Source of the DNA: Yarrowia lipolytica
Taxonomy: Eukaryota; Ascomycota; Dipodascomycetes; Dipodascales
Length of the DNA: 64,000 nt
Direction: 5' to 3'
NCBI RefSeq assembly: GCF_001761485.1
Contig: NC_090773.1
Span: 3,348,001-3,412,000, forward strand
Shown: positions 53,620-63,817 of the stretch, in pieces
How positions within the stretch are numbered: position 1 is the stretch's first letter
Layout of the letters: every line of letters starts with the position of its first letter
Translations under genes and position numbers: made by a program
The notes under the pieces: generated by a model
The model's input: the letters and a program-made list of their open reading frames with translations, nothing else
Database searches by the model: none
Told to the model about the DNA's origin: nothing

Positions 53620-54252
53620 GTACATACTGTACTTCTGATAGCCAATTTTGTAGGGAAACTGATAAAAATCTCCCTAATGTCTATGTATCTAGCTAACTAT
53701 TGCCACAGGCAGTTCTTGATCTCTACTTGTACTGTTCTATAAGTAATGGGCACCAGCTATATTTTGGTACAAGTACGATTGGGCGTGTCAGTGACTTCCG
53801 TTACTTTGGTCTCCGAAACAGCCGCGGAGGCTGGATCTGGAGTACAAGTATGTACTTATATTAAAAACCAAGAATTTGGGGTCGGTGGGGGTTCTATGAG
53901 ACCATGTGGGAGCTTTCATTTTTCTTGTCAGTTCAAGTCAGTACAAGTACCATAATACAGTATGTATTGTAATTGAACTCGAGAATACACGAGCTAAAAG
54001 GGGTTCATATAATGGTGCCCAAAGTTGATGTCAAAGTTTCAGATTATGCAATAATAGGGAATATTCCGCTTAGGTAAACGCCTACTGGTACTAAATCACG
54101 TGATATATCCATTCACCTGATCAATATCGCATTTCCACTGACGTTTAGTCAGTTCATGCGCGACACTTGAAACAATGGAGTAAATTTCATGCATGTATAT
54201 TTCACCTTGCATACAGTACTACACTATCACCAACTCAACAACACCACACAAC
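53013..54252. other. intergenic region with a 29-A run, no gene recognised
   Basis: AT-rich. Frames at 53515-53955 are short. GTAC-rich palindromes occur at 53618-53634 and elsewhere, and TCACGTGA at about 54096. Confidence 0.5.
53589..53617. repeat. poly(A) run of 29
   Basis: An uninterrupted A tract from 53589 to 53617, broken only by a T at 53588 before it. A 3' poly(A) relic of a retroposed element is possible, but no element body or flanking target duplication was recognised. Confidence 0.8.
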
Positions 54253-55716
54253 ATGTCTTCTAACGACGCGACTTCGGACGATACAGACGCCACGGTCGAA
54301 GAAGACTTCAAACGGGAGCCCGAGACAGCTGCCAACCTCGAGAGCAACCCTCCTAGCGATCCGCCGGTTGAGAATGAAGAGGCGAGTGACAGTGACGAGC
54401 CTAGTGGTGGATTTTCATACTCTTTGTTGAAGAAGAGTGTTCCTATGAAAGAGAACCAAGCGGAGACAGCAAAGCCCGAATCTGTGATGAAATCCGACCC
54501 GGTTGTCAAAGCTGAGCTGCTCACGTCCGAGGCAGGATCAGCCACGCCCTCGGCTACTGAATCGCCTCGAGAAACGCCCTCCGATCTGATGTCTCCCGAC
54601 CCCGATCACATTCCCAGCAAGTCTTCCAAGCGGCGTCAACCGAAACCCAAGAGCCGTCCTGCTCCGAAAAAGAAGCTGAAAGTCGCCGTTGCGAAGGACT
54701 ACAAGTTGCCCCCCGGTGCTCCACCCGTTGACACCAGTCACCATGGCGACGAAGATCACCAGGATCTATTTTGTGTGTGCAGACGACCTGACGACGGAAA
54801 GTGGATGATTGGATGCGATTACTGCGAAGAATGGATCCATGGAAGCTGTGTGGGTATAACTCCAGCCAGAGCAAAACTCATGCACAAGTTCTGCTGTCCT
54901 TACTGCACACACAAGGCCGAAAAGATGCGTCCCGGCGAAGAGGCCACGGTGGCCCATCAGATGACGCTGAAACACGGCACAGAAACCACCTGGAAGCGCG
55001 TTTGTCGACTGGAAGAGTGCCACAAGGCTGTCTCATACCCCAGCAAGTACTGCTGCAGAGAACACGGTCTGGAGTACATGAAGGGCAGAGTGGCTGCTCT
55101 CAGCACCAACAGCAACTCAAGTGTGGCTGACGACACTGAGGAGCCGTTTGGAAAGCTTTCCGAGGAACGTCTAGCTGCTATCGTCCAACAGACTCCCAAC
55201 CTGGCTGCGTTCAAGACTCTAGGCTCGACTACTCCCGTCGAAGCGTCTCCTGTGACTCCTAAACAACCCTCCACGCAGCTCAAGTTTGTGGAACAAAAGC
55301 TCAAGTACATGACTCTGGTCAAGGACCGAACCAAGAGTCTCAGTGAAGAGGCCGCTACAGCCGCGGGAGTAAGAAAGAAGGATTTATGTGGCTACGATTC
55401 GCGTCTGGACAAGGATCATGACATCTGGGCGAATGAATTTGCTGCCCAGGATGAACTGGTGGGTATTGCCATGAGTGATGATACTAGTAAGACAGTCACT
55501 CCTTCCCACGATGCTCTACACAACAAGGAACACATTTGCTTGCAGGACAAGCGGAAATGCTATAACCATCTAGGCTGGGCTGCTCTGATTACCGACCGGC
55601 TGAATTTGCAGCTGGCTATTCTCCAGCGGGAAATGGAGAGAAGCGAAGGCGACGAGGCCGATCTGAAGGAGATTGAGCGGCTGAGAAGCGTTGAGAGAAA
55701 GACGTGGATCAAGTGA
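54253..55716 (+). CDS. SPP1: COMPASS (Set1C) subunit Spp1, PHD-finger protein
   Basis: The 487-residue protein resembles Spp1/CXXC1, the PHD reader of the COMPASS complex that binds trimethylated H3K4 and supports Set1 methylation. The N-terminal 170 residues are acidic and disordered, ending in a basic, nuclear-localisation-like run (SKRRQPKPKSRPAPKKKLK). The PHD finger at about 173-217 has CVCRRPDDGKWMIGCDYCEEW, HGSCVG and FCCPYC. It is followed at about 249-272 by the second cysteine-rich motif typical of Spp1 (RVCRLEECHKAVSYPSKYCC, REHG). A coiled C-terminal half holds QLAILQREMERSEGDEADL. It is longer than S. cerevisiae Spp1 (353). The start at 54253 is chosen over 54193 because the extra 20 residues are leader-like. 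It follows NTO1 on the same strand. Confidence 0.92.
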   Translation: MSSNDATSDDTDATVEEDFKREPETAANLESNPPSDPPVENEEASDSDEPSGGFSYSLLKKSVPMKENQAETAKPESVMKSDPVVKAELLTSEAGSATPSATESPRETPSDLMSPDPDHIPSKSSKRRQPKPKSRPAPKKKLKVAVAKDYKLPPGAPPVDTSHHGDEDHQDLFCVCRRPDDGKWMIGCDYCEEWIHGSCVGITPARAKLMHKFCCPYCTHKAEKMRPGEEATVAHQMTLKHGTETTWKRVCRLEECHKAVSYPSKYCCREHGLEYMKGRVAALSTNSNSSVADDTEEPFGKLSEERLAAIVQQTPNLAAFKTLGSTTPVEASPVTPKQPSTQLKFVEQKLKYMTLVKDRTKSLSEEAATAAGVRKKDLCGYDSRLDKDHDIWANEFAAQDELVGIAMSDDTSKTVTPSHDALHNKEHICLQDKRKCYNHLGWAALITDRLNLQLAILQREMERSEGDEADLKEIERLRSVERKTWIK

Positions 55717-56253
55717 GAGGCGGGTGTGAAGAGAGTCTGATTTGGAAGAGGTCAGAAATGTACTTTTAGATATTATTTATTGGAGTTACAGTACTTGTGA
55801 AAAAGTGAATCTCAGAGAAGATTATTGGGGATACACCTATGTACTCGTACAACAACTCGTACAAGTACATAAAATGATGTCTGTCCAGATTCTTCTGGTG
55901 AGGATACCCCAGCAAAGGTGCTAACTCCTCACTCCAGATTCTCAGCTATTTGTAGATTTAAGCGAAACATATACTTACAATTATACTTAGGTTTAGTTGA
56001 GGAAGGAGCCACCATAAACATACACCAATTGTAACCTCAAATGTCTTTACAGAGAGATATTCAGTAGGAAAATCGTTACATCTGTGCCGAAAGTAGAGGA
56101 GCCACAAATTTACTTGTATTTGACAACTACGGAACACGATATGACATCTCTCACTTTGTCAGCATCTCCCCACCATTTCCGGATTCTGCAATTAAGCTTG
56201 CATGAGATCACGCTTCAGATCTGAATCAGTCACACTCACCACCTCCATCAACA
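55717..56253. other. intergenic region, no gene recognised
   Basis: The SPP1 to DTD1 gap contains AT-rich sequence and GTAC-rich palindromes (GTACTCGTACAACAACTCGT near 55840). No motif of interest beyond these. Confidence 0.5.
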
Positions 56254-57068
56254 ATGAGAGCTGTTATCCAGAGAGCCAAGAGCGGATCGGTGACAGTCGA
56301 TTCGAAGATTGTCAGTCAGTGAGTATAGCAGGCGAAGAGCCACCGGAACCGGGGAGCATGCTCTGAGGAGACGGCCCATATGATACGAGAAGGGCAACGG
56401 TGGGACTACAGAAGGACGGATAGACAACAGAAGGAAACAAGACGAGACAGCGGGTACCATTCACAAGGGTTTTCAGAACGGACGGAAAGACCAATGATTC
56501 TACAGGCCCCCAGAAACAACGAGTTCTCGCCTCATATTCGTTCTATGAGCAGTCTTAATCAACTGCCTGAGACTCTTCACTTCTGTCACACTCCATTACT
56601 ATTGGATCAATTGTTGTCCACTCGGATTCTCCATCCTGGCCACCGTGCTTTCGGGCCCGCTAACACAGAATCTCCCACGGGCTAGTTGTTCTTATCGGAG
56701 TGGGCCATGAAGATACGGCAGAAGACGTGGAGAAGGTCGCCAACAAAATCATCAAGACCAAACTTTGGCCCTCGGTCGATGGAGCACAGCAATGGAAACA
56801 GAGTGTGCTCGACGTTGGTGGAGAAGTGCTCTGTGTTAGTCAGTTCACTTTGTTTGCCAAGGTCAAGAAGGGCCAGAAGCCAGACTTTCACAATGCCGCC
56901 AAGGGCCCACAGGCTAAGGAGCTCTACGACCAGGTGCTGGCAAAGATCCAGGCTGCTCTTCCAGAGGGTCGGACAGTCAAAGATGGTGTTTTTGGCGCCA
57001 TGATGGACGTTGCGCTGGTTAACGACGGGCCTGTCACCATTCAGTATGATACAAAGAATGACAAATAG
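56254..57068 (+). CDS. DTD1: D-aminoacyl-tRNA deacylase, spliced (exons 56254-56318 and 56669-57068)
   Basis: The 154-residue enzyme hydrolyses D-amino acids mischarged on tRNA, a translational proofreading step. Exon 1 (MRAVIQRAKSGSVTVDSKIVS) ends in phase 2 at GTGAGTATA (donor 56319). The acceptor CTAACACAG ends at 56668, and the junction reads VSQISHGLVVLIGVGHEDT, the usual DTD strand. The two diagnostic active-site motifs are SQFTL and NDGPVT near the end; the GAMMDV and KKGQKPDFHNA blocks are also typical. The intron is 350 bp. The stop codon at 57068 lies 98 bp from the stop codon of the convergent prefoldin gene. Confidence 0.95.
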
Positions 57069-57166
57069 AGGATAGATGATGAGCGACAGTACAGTAGTTA
57101 TATATAGGTATATTCCATCAAGCTGGCTTGCTAACATGTTTAATTCGTTTTTTCTTCTATATTACT
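57069..57166. other. short convergent 3' intergenic region
   Basis: Only 98 bp separate the convergent DTD1 and prefoldin stop codons, so the 3' UTRs probably overlap. Both AT-rich flanks could serve as polyadenylation signals. Confidence 0.5.
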
Positions 57167-57681
57167 TCACTCCGCCTGCTGAGTCTGCTTCTTCTTCATC
57201 TCCTCGCCAATCTTCTGGCGCATGATCTGGTCAATAGCCTCCAGATTCTTACCCTTCTGCTCGGCTACGGCTGTCAGATCGCCCAAGTTCTTCTCCAAAG
57301 TCATCACCTTCTTCTGGTAGTGGGCAATGGCTCCTTCTGCGTCCTTTTCCACATAGTATCCCGTTCCCACGTCAACCATGAACTTGCCCACGTTGCTCAT
57401 GCGTCCAGGCACGTACAGCGATGATGACAGCGGCACCATGAGTTCTGTATCGTCCTTCTCGGCGGACACGCCACGCACCGACTCCTGACAGTCCTGGAAC
57501 TTGCGCTTGGCCTCAATGAGCTTTTGGAACGACGAGTTGAGAAACTCCACCTCCTGCATCAGCTTCTGCTTAATTTCGCCCAGCTGGGGGATCGAGAGCG
57601 TATTGAGGTCGACTGTGTTAGTTTGGGGCGTGGGAGATCTTGTTGCTCTCTGTCTCACTCACTCTGTGTCTGTTCGGCCAT
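57167..57681 (-). CDS. GIM5: prefoldin subunit 5 (GIM5), spliced (exons 57681-57663 and 57612-57167)
   Basis: The 154-residue protein is the alpha-class prefoldin subunit that passes unfolded actin and tubulin to the TRiC chaperonin. Exon 1 is only MAEQTQ plus one base; the donor GTGAGTGAG begins at 57662. The acceptor CTAACACAG ends at 57613, giving a 50-bp intron and the joined start MAEQTQIDLNTLSIPQLGEI. Family features are two long coiled-coil helices (IKQKLMQEVEFLNSSFQKLI and HYQKKVMTLEKNLGDLTAVA) around a beta-hairpin core with LMVPLSSSLYVPGRM and VGKFMVDVGTGYYVEKD. Without the splice the frame would start at a non-homologous Arg-rich peptide. Confidence 0.95.
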
Positions 57682-58664
57682 GGCGGTTGGATCAATGTGT
57701 TCAAACAGATCGTGGCAGCCTGAGCTCGAATGCACCTAAACCTAATGTGTTGGGGTTTGGAGATGGTTAATTGGGATTAGGGGGTTCGAACTGGGAAGTC
57801 GTAATTTGAGTCTAAAAACTAGGATAAAAATAATAAAAGAACATCAAAATCAAGAAAAAATCATTAGAAGAAATATATATTGACGGGTTCCCTTCATCCT
57901 GCTCATCAAAAATGATTACTAAGCCCCACAGGGCACCTGGTGGGGTTGATCTGGACTTTGCTTGACTTGTCAAGTCTTAGCAAGCAAAGATCTGCTGTAC
58001 ATACTGTGTAAGTAGGATGCCGTTCATTTTATATATTTCAATTCAATTCTTGCATTTCATATCCGATCGTTCATATGTTTCAGCTCATGGCCAGAGAGTG
58101 GGCCTCTAATTTTTATCTAGAGTGTTTACTCTCATTCAGATACAGTAGGTCTTCAGCTCTGAGCTTGTCAAAGCCAACTGTCATGCCGACTTTTCTTGAC
58201 AAAATTACTTGACCGTAGTTACAGTATGCTCAAGTTTCTGCCTCTGCAAAACCATATCATATACCCCAACTGCACTCGGTGATTGCAGTGAGCGAGGCCT
58301 CGATGTTGGCAGATGTGATGGGTTGTGTGAGATACACACAGATGTCACAACGCACGCTAAAACATAGAGTAAGAGTCAACGTCGAGGTATACTGTCATCT
58401 CTGACCACGATGAACCGATTCTCAGAGCAACACACGTGATCCACACTTCGTGACCCATTGTCATAGGTGTCTGAGTGCACATCTACTACAGTACAAATAC
58501 TTGTACAATACTGTAATGTAGTTCTGTAGTTCTGTGTGATCACTAGCTGCTCAATCAGGTGCTGCTTATTCGCCTTCGTATGAACAAATAGGCCCTTGAA
58601 CTGGCGACTATGCAGCTGTAGTCGCCACTCCATCGTAGCAGGCCTCTTCATTTGCTGTCATCTG
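57682..58664. other. intergenic region, no gene recognised
   Basis: It contains GGGATTAGGGGG at about 57773, an A-rich stretch, and GTACATACTGTG at about 57996. The minus-strand frame 58376-58651, just downstream of RAD10, is unrecognised and probably chance. Confidence 0.5.
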
Positions 58665-59777
58665 TCACTCCGCAGTCGGTTTATAAATAAAAGGATCTCG
58701 CATCGTCTGATTCCATCTCTTCACCTTGGTCGGGCCAAAGCCGTTGATCTCAGAAATTCGTTCAGAATCGTCCAAAATGGCATTCTTCAAGCTCTTGTAC
58801 GTCGTGCTGAGATTGAGAGCATCACTCTTGTTCAGCTTGACATTGCTCAACACGTCAGCTAATCGAGAGGTGTAGTCCTTGCTTTTGCTTCCCTCAATGA
58901 GCTTGACTGTGGCTGTCTCCAGACTTTTGAGCTTGCTGATGTAGTTACCACAGTCCTCGTTACTCCATGCCACAAGAATGGCCAGATCGTGTCTCATGGA
59001 AGCCCGTGTGAGTTCTCTGATAGCAGCCTCGTGATTCTCCTTGTCAATCATTACCAGCAACACTTTCAGGTCAAACTGCTGTTTCTGCAACTTGGCGATC
59101 TTACGGTAGATGTATTCTGGTTTAATCGAGTGGTACTTGATGGACAAGAATAGCACACACGACGTCGACCCTGTCACGTAGTCCGCCACCATATCGCCCG
59201 CGCCATACTCCCATGGCACGTCCTTGATGTAGTCCAGCACTTTGTTTCCTCGCTGGTTTTTGTTCACGAGAATGGCTGGGATACGGCGTTGACGCGATAC
59301 CACAGGAGCCGTGGGTTCAGCCACAGCAGCGGCTTCAGCTCGTTTGATGTTTTCTCTGGCTTGTTGGATTGACGCCTCCAGCGATATTTCATTGTTGTTT
59401 TGCCGGGTGTTCACCGGTTGAGGAGCTGGAGGTGTAGCTGTTATCCTAGATACTGGAACAGACGATGTAGTTGTAGATGTAGATTTAGTTGCGGCTGGAG
59501 TATGCTCTTTGTACCCCGCCGGGCGCACAATTCTGGGCTGAGGGATCGCTGGTGGCACGCGTTTTCGCAGCGGACTGACTTGTGGCGGGGTTGGCTTCGG
59601 TGGAGGAGTTGTTGAGCGAGTTGAAGCTGAGGTAGAAGTGGCGGCTACAGTAGAAGATGGTGCGGGGTCTTTCGGAGCCCCGTTACCGGTTGAACCCTCA
59701 ACGGCGGACTTCTTAATACCCTGGTACTCCGCCACGCCCTTTAGAATTGCCGCAATGTCGCGTTTTTGTCCTGACAT
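58665..59777 (-). CDS. RAD10: DNA repair protein Rad10 (ERCC1 homologue)
   Basis: The 370-residue protein is the non-catalytic partner of the Rad1/XPF structure-specific nuclease that cuts 5' of DNA lesions in nucleotide excision repair and removes non-homologous flaps. A Pro/Thr/Ser-rich disordered N-terminus (about 1-165) precedes the conserved nuclease-like domain with VNKNQRGNKVLDYIKDVPWE and DYVTGSTSCVLFLSIKYH, then LLVMIDKENHEAAIRELTR and LAILVAWSNEDCGNYI. The C-terminal double helix-hairpin-helix, which pairs with Rad1, includes LNLSTTYKSLKNAILDD and ISEINGFGPTKVKRW. It is longer than S. cerevisiae Rad10 (210) because of the N-terminal extension. The ATG is at 59777; no intron seen. 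Confidence 0.95.
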   Translation of the reverse strand: MSGQKRDIAAILKGVAEYQGIKKSAVEGSTGNGAPKDPAPSSTVAATSTSASTRSTTPPPKPTPPQVSPLRKRVPPAIPQPRIVRPAGYKEHTPAATKSTSTTTSSVPVSRITATPPAPQPVNTRQNNNEISLEASIQQARENIKRAEAAAVAEPTAPVVSRQRRIPAILVNKNQRGNKVLDYIKDVPWEYGAGDMVADYVTGSTSCVLFLSIKYHSIKPEYIYRKIAKLQKQQFDLKVLLVMIDKENHEAAIRELTRASMRHDLAILVAWSNEDCGNYISKLKSLETATVKLIEGSKSKDYTSRLADVLSNVKLNKSDALNLSTTYKSLKNAILDDSERISEINGFGPTKVKRWNQTMRDPFIYKPTAE

Positions 59778-61284
59778 GGTGCTGTGTAGAGTTGCAGAGT
59801 GCCATGTCTAAAGTTCCATGTTGGATAATGCAGATGTGCAGATGATGGAAATCTACACTGTGAGAAAAGCATAAACGACCTGAAAGCTCATAGCTCAAAG
59901 TTGAGATGATGTGAGCAGTAAAAACACGAATCTCGCAAGTTTTATGTTGCTTATACTCTTGATTGATATTACTTTCATGATTGTAATGTCGTTCTCGGGG
60001 TTGTATTGCGAAGTTCTTAATTAGTTAGCCTGGTTGGGATAGGACTTAATTTGGGTTGTATATTATTTAAAGATTGTTAGTTTTGATTCCGCCGTTTACA
60101 TCATCAGCAGGTAACAACTCTGAGAAAGGGGAAAAAAAAACCTCACAAGCAAGAGCTCACGGTAAATGGCAATATTGGATGCGTTGGATCTTCTCCCTCG
60201 ACCCCTCTAAGAAGCATTATTTATTGTGTTTTCGTAGGGTATCACCACGATGTTTTTGTATTTATAACACAACATGTAAGATGTAGGGTGAAGATTACTC
60301 CATAGAGACTAACTATTTTGCTTGGATTTTGACACATATAAACTAATCAGACCCACATGTTCCTCTATCTTCCCAAGTAATTTTCGAACCGCTCCTAAAC
60401 CAACTAGTCAGTGCGTTCGCAGTTGTAGCGAAACGCGGAACTACAGTAAATAGCTGGAATTTGAAGGAATAAGTGACTCAATTAAGCTGTATTATCAAGC
60501 TTGACCAGACTGTCGTATCTACACTGAATAATACTCTTACGGTATCAACATTGATGGTGACACGCTGCTACTCACTGGGTCTCACAGTGGATTTATCTTC
60601 TTCCACTGAGCCTGAGAAGCCCCAAGTCTTGTCTCAAATGCGGAATTACATATACACCAGATGCTTTACTATGAACGACATTCTCGACTAGACAGGACGC
60701 CATTGACAGAATCTATCGACTCACAAGAGTGATTGAAGAGCTCGTGTCTGTCAAACAAGTCGAAGCCAGTCTCTGGATCGTCGACCAAACGGTTCAAGAA
60801 CTCATAAACCGTAATATATCTCCATGTGCGAGAGTGTTCCTTTCTTTTCGTATTCAATCAAATCAACTCATTGACCGTATGAAGCCAAAAGAGACGGGAT
60901 GACAGAAAAGCTGTAGAAGCCAACGTCTCATTCATTATGATCGTGATATATACACCTGTACATTGTACGAGTGCACCTCTTGGTGATTGGTTTACTCAAC
61001 AAATGGAAACATCAGCCAGTATTCATCCTAATGTCTCTTCAGAACCGGAACCTGGAGAATCGGAAGACTCGACCACCGACAAACGGTTATCACCAGCAAC
61101 GGTACGTTAGTGGTCGACTACTCTGCAGAAATGGTCTTATTTGACCGGTATTTTGTCGTATAGAAGAGTTGTCTTGTATCTTCGTCTAGAGAGTTAGATG
61201 TTATTGATTTGATATGTACATTAGTTGTTGTTGTTGTTGTTGTTGTTGTTTTTGTTGTTGTTTGTCGTTGTTGTTGTTAATCGG
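59778..61284. other. intergenic region, no gene recognised
   Basis: Frames at 60473-60691 (plus) and 60669-60857 (minus) show no family features. A GTT microsatellite is at 61223-61279, close to the 3' end of the stress-protein gene. Confidence 0.5.
61223..61279. repeat. GTT trinucleotide microsatellite
   Basis: About 17 GTT units, interrupted by TTT and GTC variants. It ends six bases before the stop codon (minus strand) of the stress-protein gene at 61285, so length changes would alter the 3' UTR. Confidence 0.9.
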
Positions 61285-62370
61285 TTACAGAGAATTTCTC
61301 CGGGCTCTTCCATCCAGCCTAACATCTTCATAGCCCTGGTTCCATCCCGAGGGCATCACAGGAGCCTGTCGTGTCCCTATATCCGAGACCGTAGCAGCCT
61401 CGTTATACATGACCCAGTCACCCCCCTCAATGAAACACTCACCCCCACCTTGGAGCACCTCCATGTAAGCTCTCTTGTTTTTGGTGGCTCGCTTTGCTCT
61501 AGTTTTGGCCCGTTTCTGGTGCGGCTTCACAACAATGACAGGAATGGGTGAGTGCTGCAAACAGTATTGAGATACCGAGCCCGGAATCAGGCCCTGAAAT
61601 CCGACTTTCTTGCGTCCCTTGGTGCCAACAACAAGAATACTGGGCTCGTAGATTTCGATAGTGCGATCCAGTACTTGCTGAAACTTGCCAATGGCATACT
61701 CTAGCACTATGGAGATCTTTTTGCCATACTGAATCAGAATTTGTTCCACCAGCGAGTTAAGCGTCTGCTCTGCCTCCTCACGAGCATCTGTGTCCACCGC
61801 TTGTAGAGCCACCACTTCGTCGCCGTCCTCCACCAGTTCTCCCAGCAACCAGTCCATAGCGTTCTGCGAGTAGCTATGGGTGTCGTAACCGCATAGAAAC
61901 GTTCGTGAGTGGCGGGTGAAGGCGTACTCAGGGTGTTTCCATGAGTATGTTTCTGCAAACTGCAGGCGGAAAGAGATGCGGCCGGTCGATTTGTTTTCCA
62001 AAGGTCTGGGAGAATTCTGTCTGGAAATTGAAGGCTTTGGTGAGTGTCCTTTACCTGGGGAGTGTACAGGTCGGGGAGAGACGCCTCTGGAAACGGAGGG
62101 AGTGGCTCCAGGGGTGAACCCCGGGCTCGGAATGTACAGAGTGTCGTTATTTTCGGCCTTGGAGTTCTTGACCGCTCGTCTGGTGCCCACAGCCAAAGCT
62201 GCCACTGCTGCCCGTTCCAGAAGATCTTGATCTGACAAGGTTTTGGGGGTGGGTGGTTTCTGTGTTACTGAGAAGCGGACGAGTCGTGCGTTGGCATCTG
62301 TGTCGGTCTGCTCGTCTCCAGCCGTCATCGAAACATCCGGGGGAACGTCATATCGTCCCAGATTGTCCAT
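61285..62370 (-). CDS. universal stress protein (UspA) domain protein
   Basis: The 361-residue protein has a disordered N-terminal half with Ser-Pro motifs (VSRGVSPRPVHSPGKGHSPK), suited to phosphorylation, and one UspA-type nucleotide-binding domain at about 150-295. Domain landmarks are RTFLCGYDTHSYSQNAMDWL, GDEVVALQAVD, ILVVGTKGRKKVGFQGL and GSVSQYCLQHSPIPVIVVKP; the glycine pattern GTKG...GS resembles the ATP-binding motif but is not an exact match. Single-domain Usp proteins with long N-terminal tails are common in fungi; function mostly unknown. Start at 62370 (MDNLGRY) is chosen; the in-frame ATG at 62511 would add 47 residues. A possible 5'-UTR intron (donor GTGAGTAG near 62550, CTAAC acceptor ending 62421) would favour 62370. 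Confidence 0.82.
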   Translation of the reverse strand: MDNLGRYDVPPDVSMTAGDEQTDTDANARLVRFSVTQKPPTPKTLSDQDLLERAAVAALAVGTRRAVKNSKAENNDTLYIPSPGFTPGATPSVSRGVSPRPVHSPGKGHSPKPSISRQNSPRPLENKSTGRISFRLQFAETYSWKHPEYAFTRHSRTFLCGYDTHSYSQNAMDWLLGELVEDGDEVVALQAVDTDAREEAEQTLNSLVEQILIQYGKKISIVLEYAIGKFQQVLDRTIEIYEPSILVVGTKGRKKVGFQGLIPGSVSQYCLQHSPIPVIVVKPHQKRAKTRAKRATKNKRAYMEVLQGGGECFIEGGDWVMYNEAATVSDIGTRQAPVMPSGWNQGYEDVRLDGRARRNSL

Positions 62371-63817
62371 GCTGTAGTTGCAGAGTGGGTGGAGATTTTC
62401 ATGCGGCTGGATTAAGACTACTACAGAGTTAGATAACGTCACGTGGGGGTGAAGCGATTGAGTTTTGACGTGATATCCGGACCGAGCAACCATGTGAAGA
62501 GCAGACACCATTGCCCGATACTATAGGAGACTCTCTCGACTTATCTACTCACTCCCTACATGCACATTTCACCACTAACCGAAAGCTGTATATTACAATT
62601 CGGAACTGGAGCAAAAGACGCACATTAGCTGATGCTCGCTCCATACTGTGCTGTGGAGATTGGGCTGGCGACAATGCAAACTATACAGGAAGTGGAGTGG
62701 TCTACACTGTTCCGGTAATGTATATATTGTATATATGATCACATAATATTCTCCATACACCTCTACAGATGGCCAATTTCGGTATTTGTAGGTATCATTA
62801 ACCCGCGTACAAGTCGGCACACAATCCAGCTTCGTAGTCAGTAATCTCCGTGTTCCATTTATAGTTCCTTAGTCCAACGCCCTTCAGCCCAGTTTAGATA
62901 TAAAGTTGCATTGTGCACGCGTTTTTCGTGGGGGGCATTGTCGGATATACTAGTACATTCAGTGGGCATGGGCCTCAGGAAGTCCTAACCCTCGAAACGA
63001 GGTTGATGGTCGACATTTGTGGTACTTTGTCGGCTAGTGTTTCTTTCAGCTGCTTGAGACACACTCCATGTACTGTACGGCACATACTGTACTTGTACTT
63101 TTCGCACATCTTCTTCCTTTAGACTGTAGAACCGTGTAGGGTTTGACGCATTAAATTACAGAGTACGATTCAATATGTACAATACAAGTACAATTACGTG
63201 GCGACAAGTAATGTGTTTCCGTGTGTATGCTTTCATTTATGGACAGATATTGTACCGAGTCGGATCCAGTTTCCTGGATACACTTGTATGTACAGGATCC
63301 ACCAGTTTTAGATGTCTGTCAAAGACCTTGAGGGGTTGCGTAGAGTATGTACATACTTGTATGTACTGTTCGCTGTAATCGTACTATGGAGTACAGTACA
63401 GTACTGGAACCGGTACGCTGAGGAGAGGTATGTTCGTTGCGACTTGATTTTATGATGTGCTTGTGGTCATACTGCCTCCATGTCTTGGATGGATTTTGGT
63501 TGAAAAGGCTACCCGTAGAAATACCATTAGCGACACTCTACATAAAATGTGAATTTCATGTCTATTATCTGATGGGTTTTCTGTTCCAACTTCCGTCGCT
63601 TCGCTTCGGTTGTATCGAAGAAGTACAGTGTGGTGAATCGCATAGTTGCTCGTCTCGACATTGAACGTCACATACAATAATCGAACCGACGAAGTCACAA
63701 CGTTCAGCCGCTTGTGGTGCCAAGAGCTCGTATTCTGAGTCACCCCTTGTCTAGTCAATTATGTACTTATTGTACTTGTAAATAAATACCCTTTCAGTTA
63801 CAGAACAATCAGCTGCC
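62371..63817. other. divergent intergenic region rich in GTAC palindromes
   Basis: No gene recognised. It contains the densest set of GTAC-type palindromes in the window, including about 63066-63100, 63175-63200 and 63345-63415 (TGTACATACTT, AGTACAGTACAGTACT). Frames at 62913-63122 and 63437-63664 lack motifs. Confidence 0.5.
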
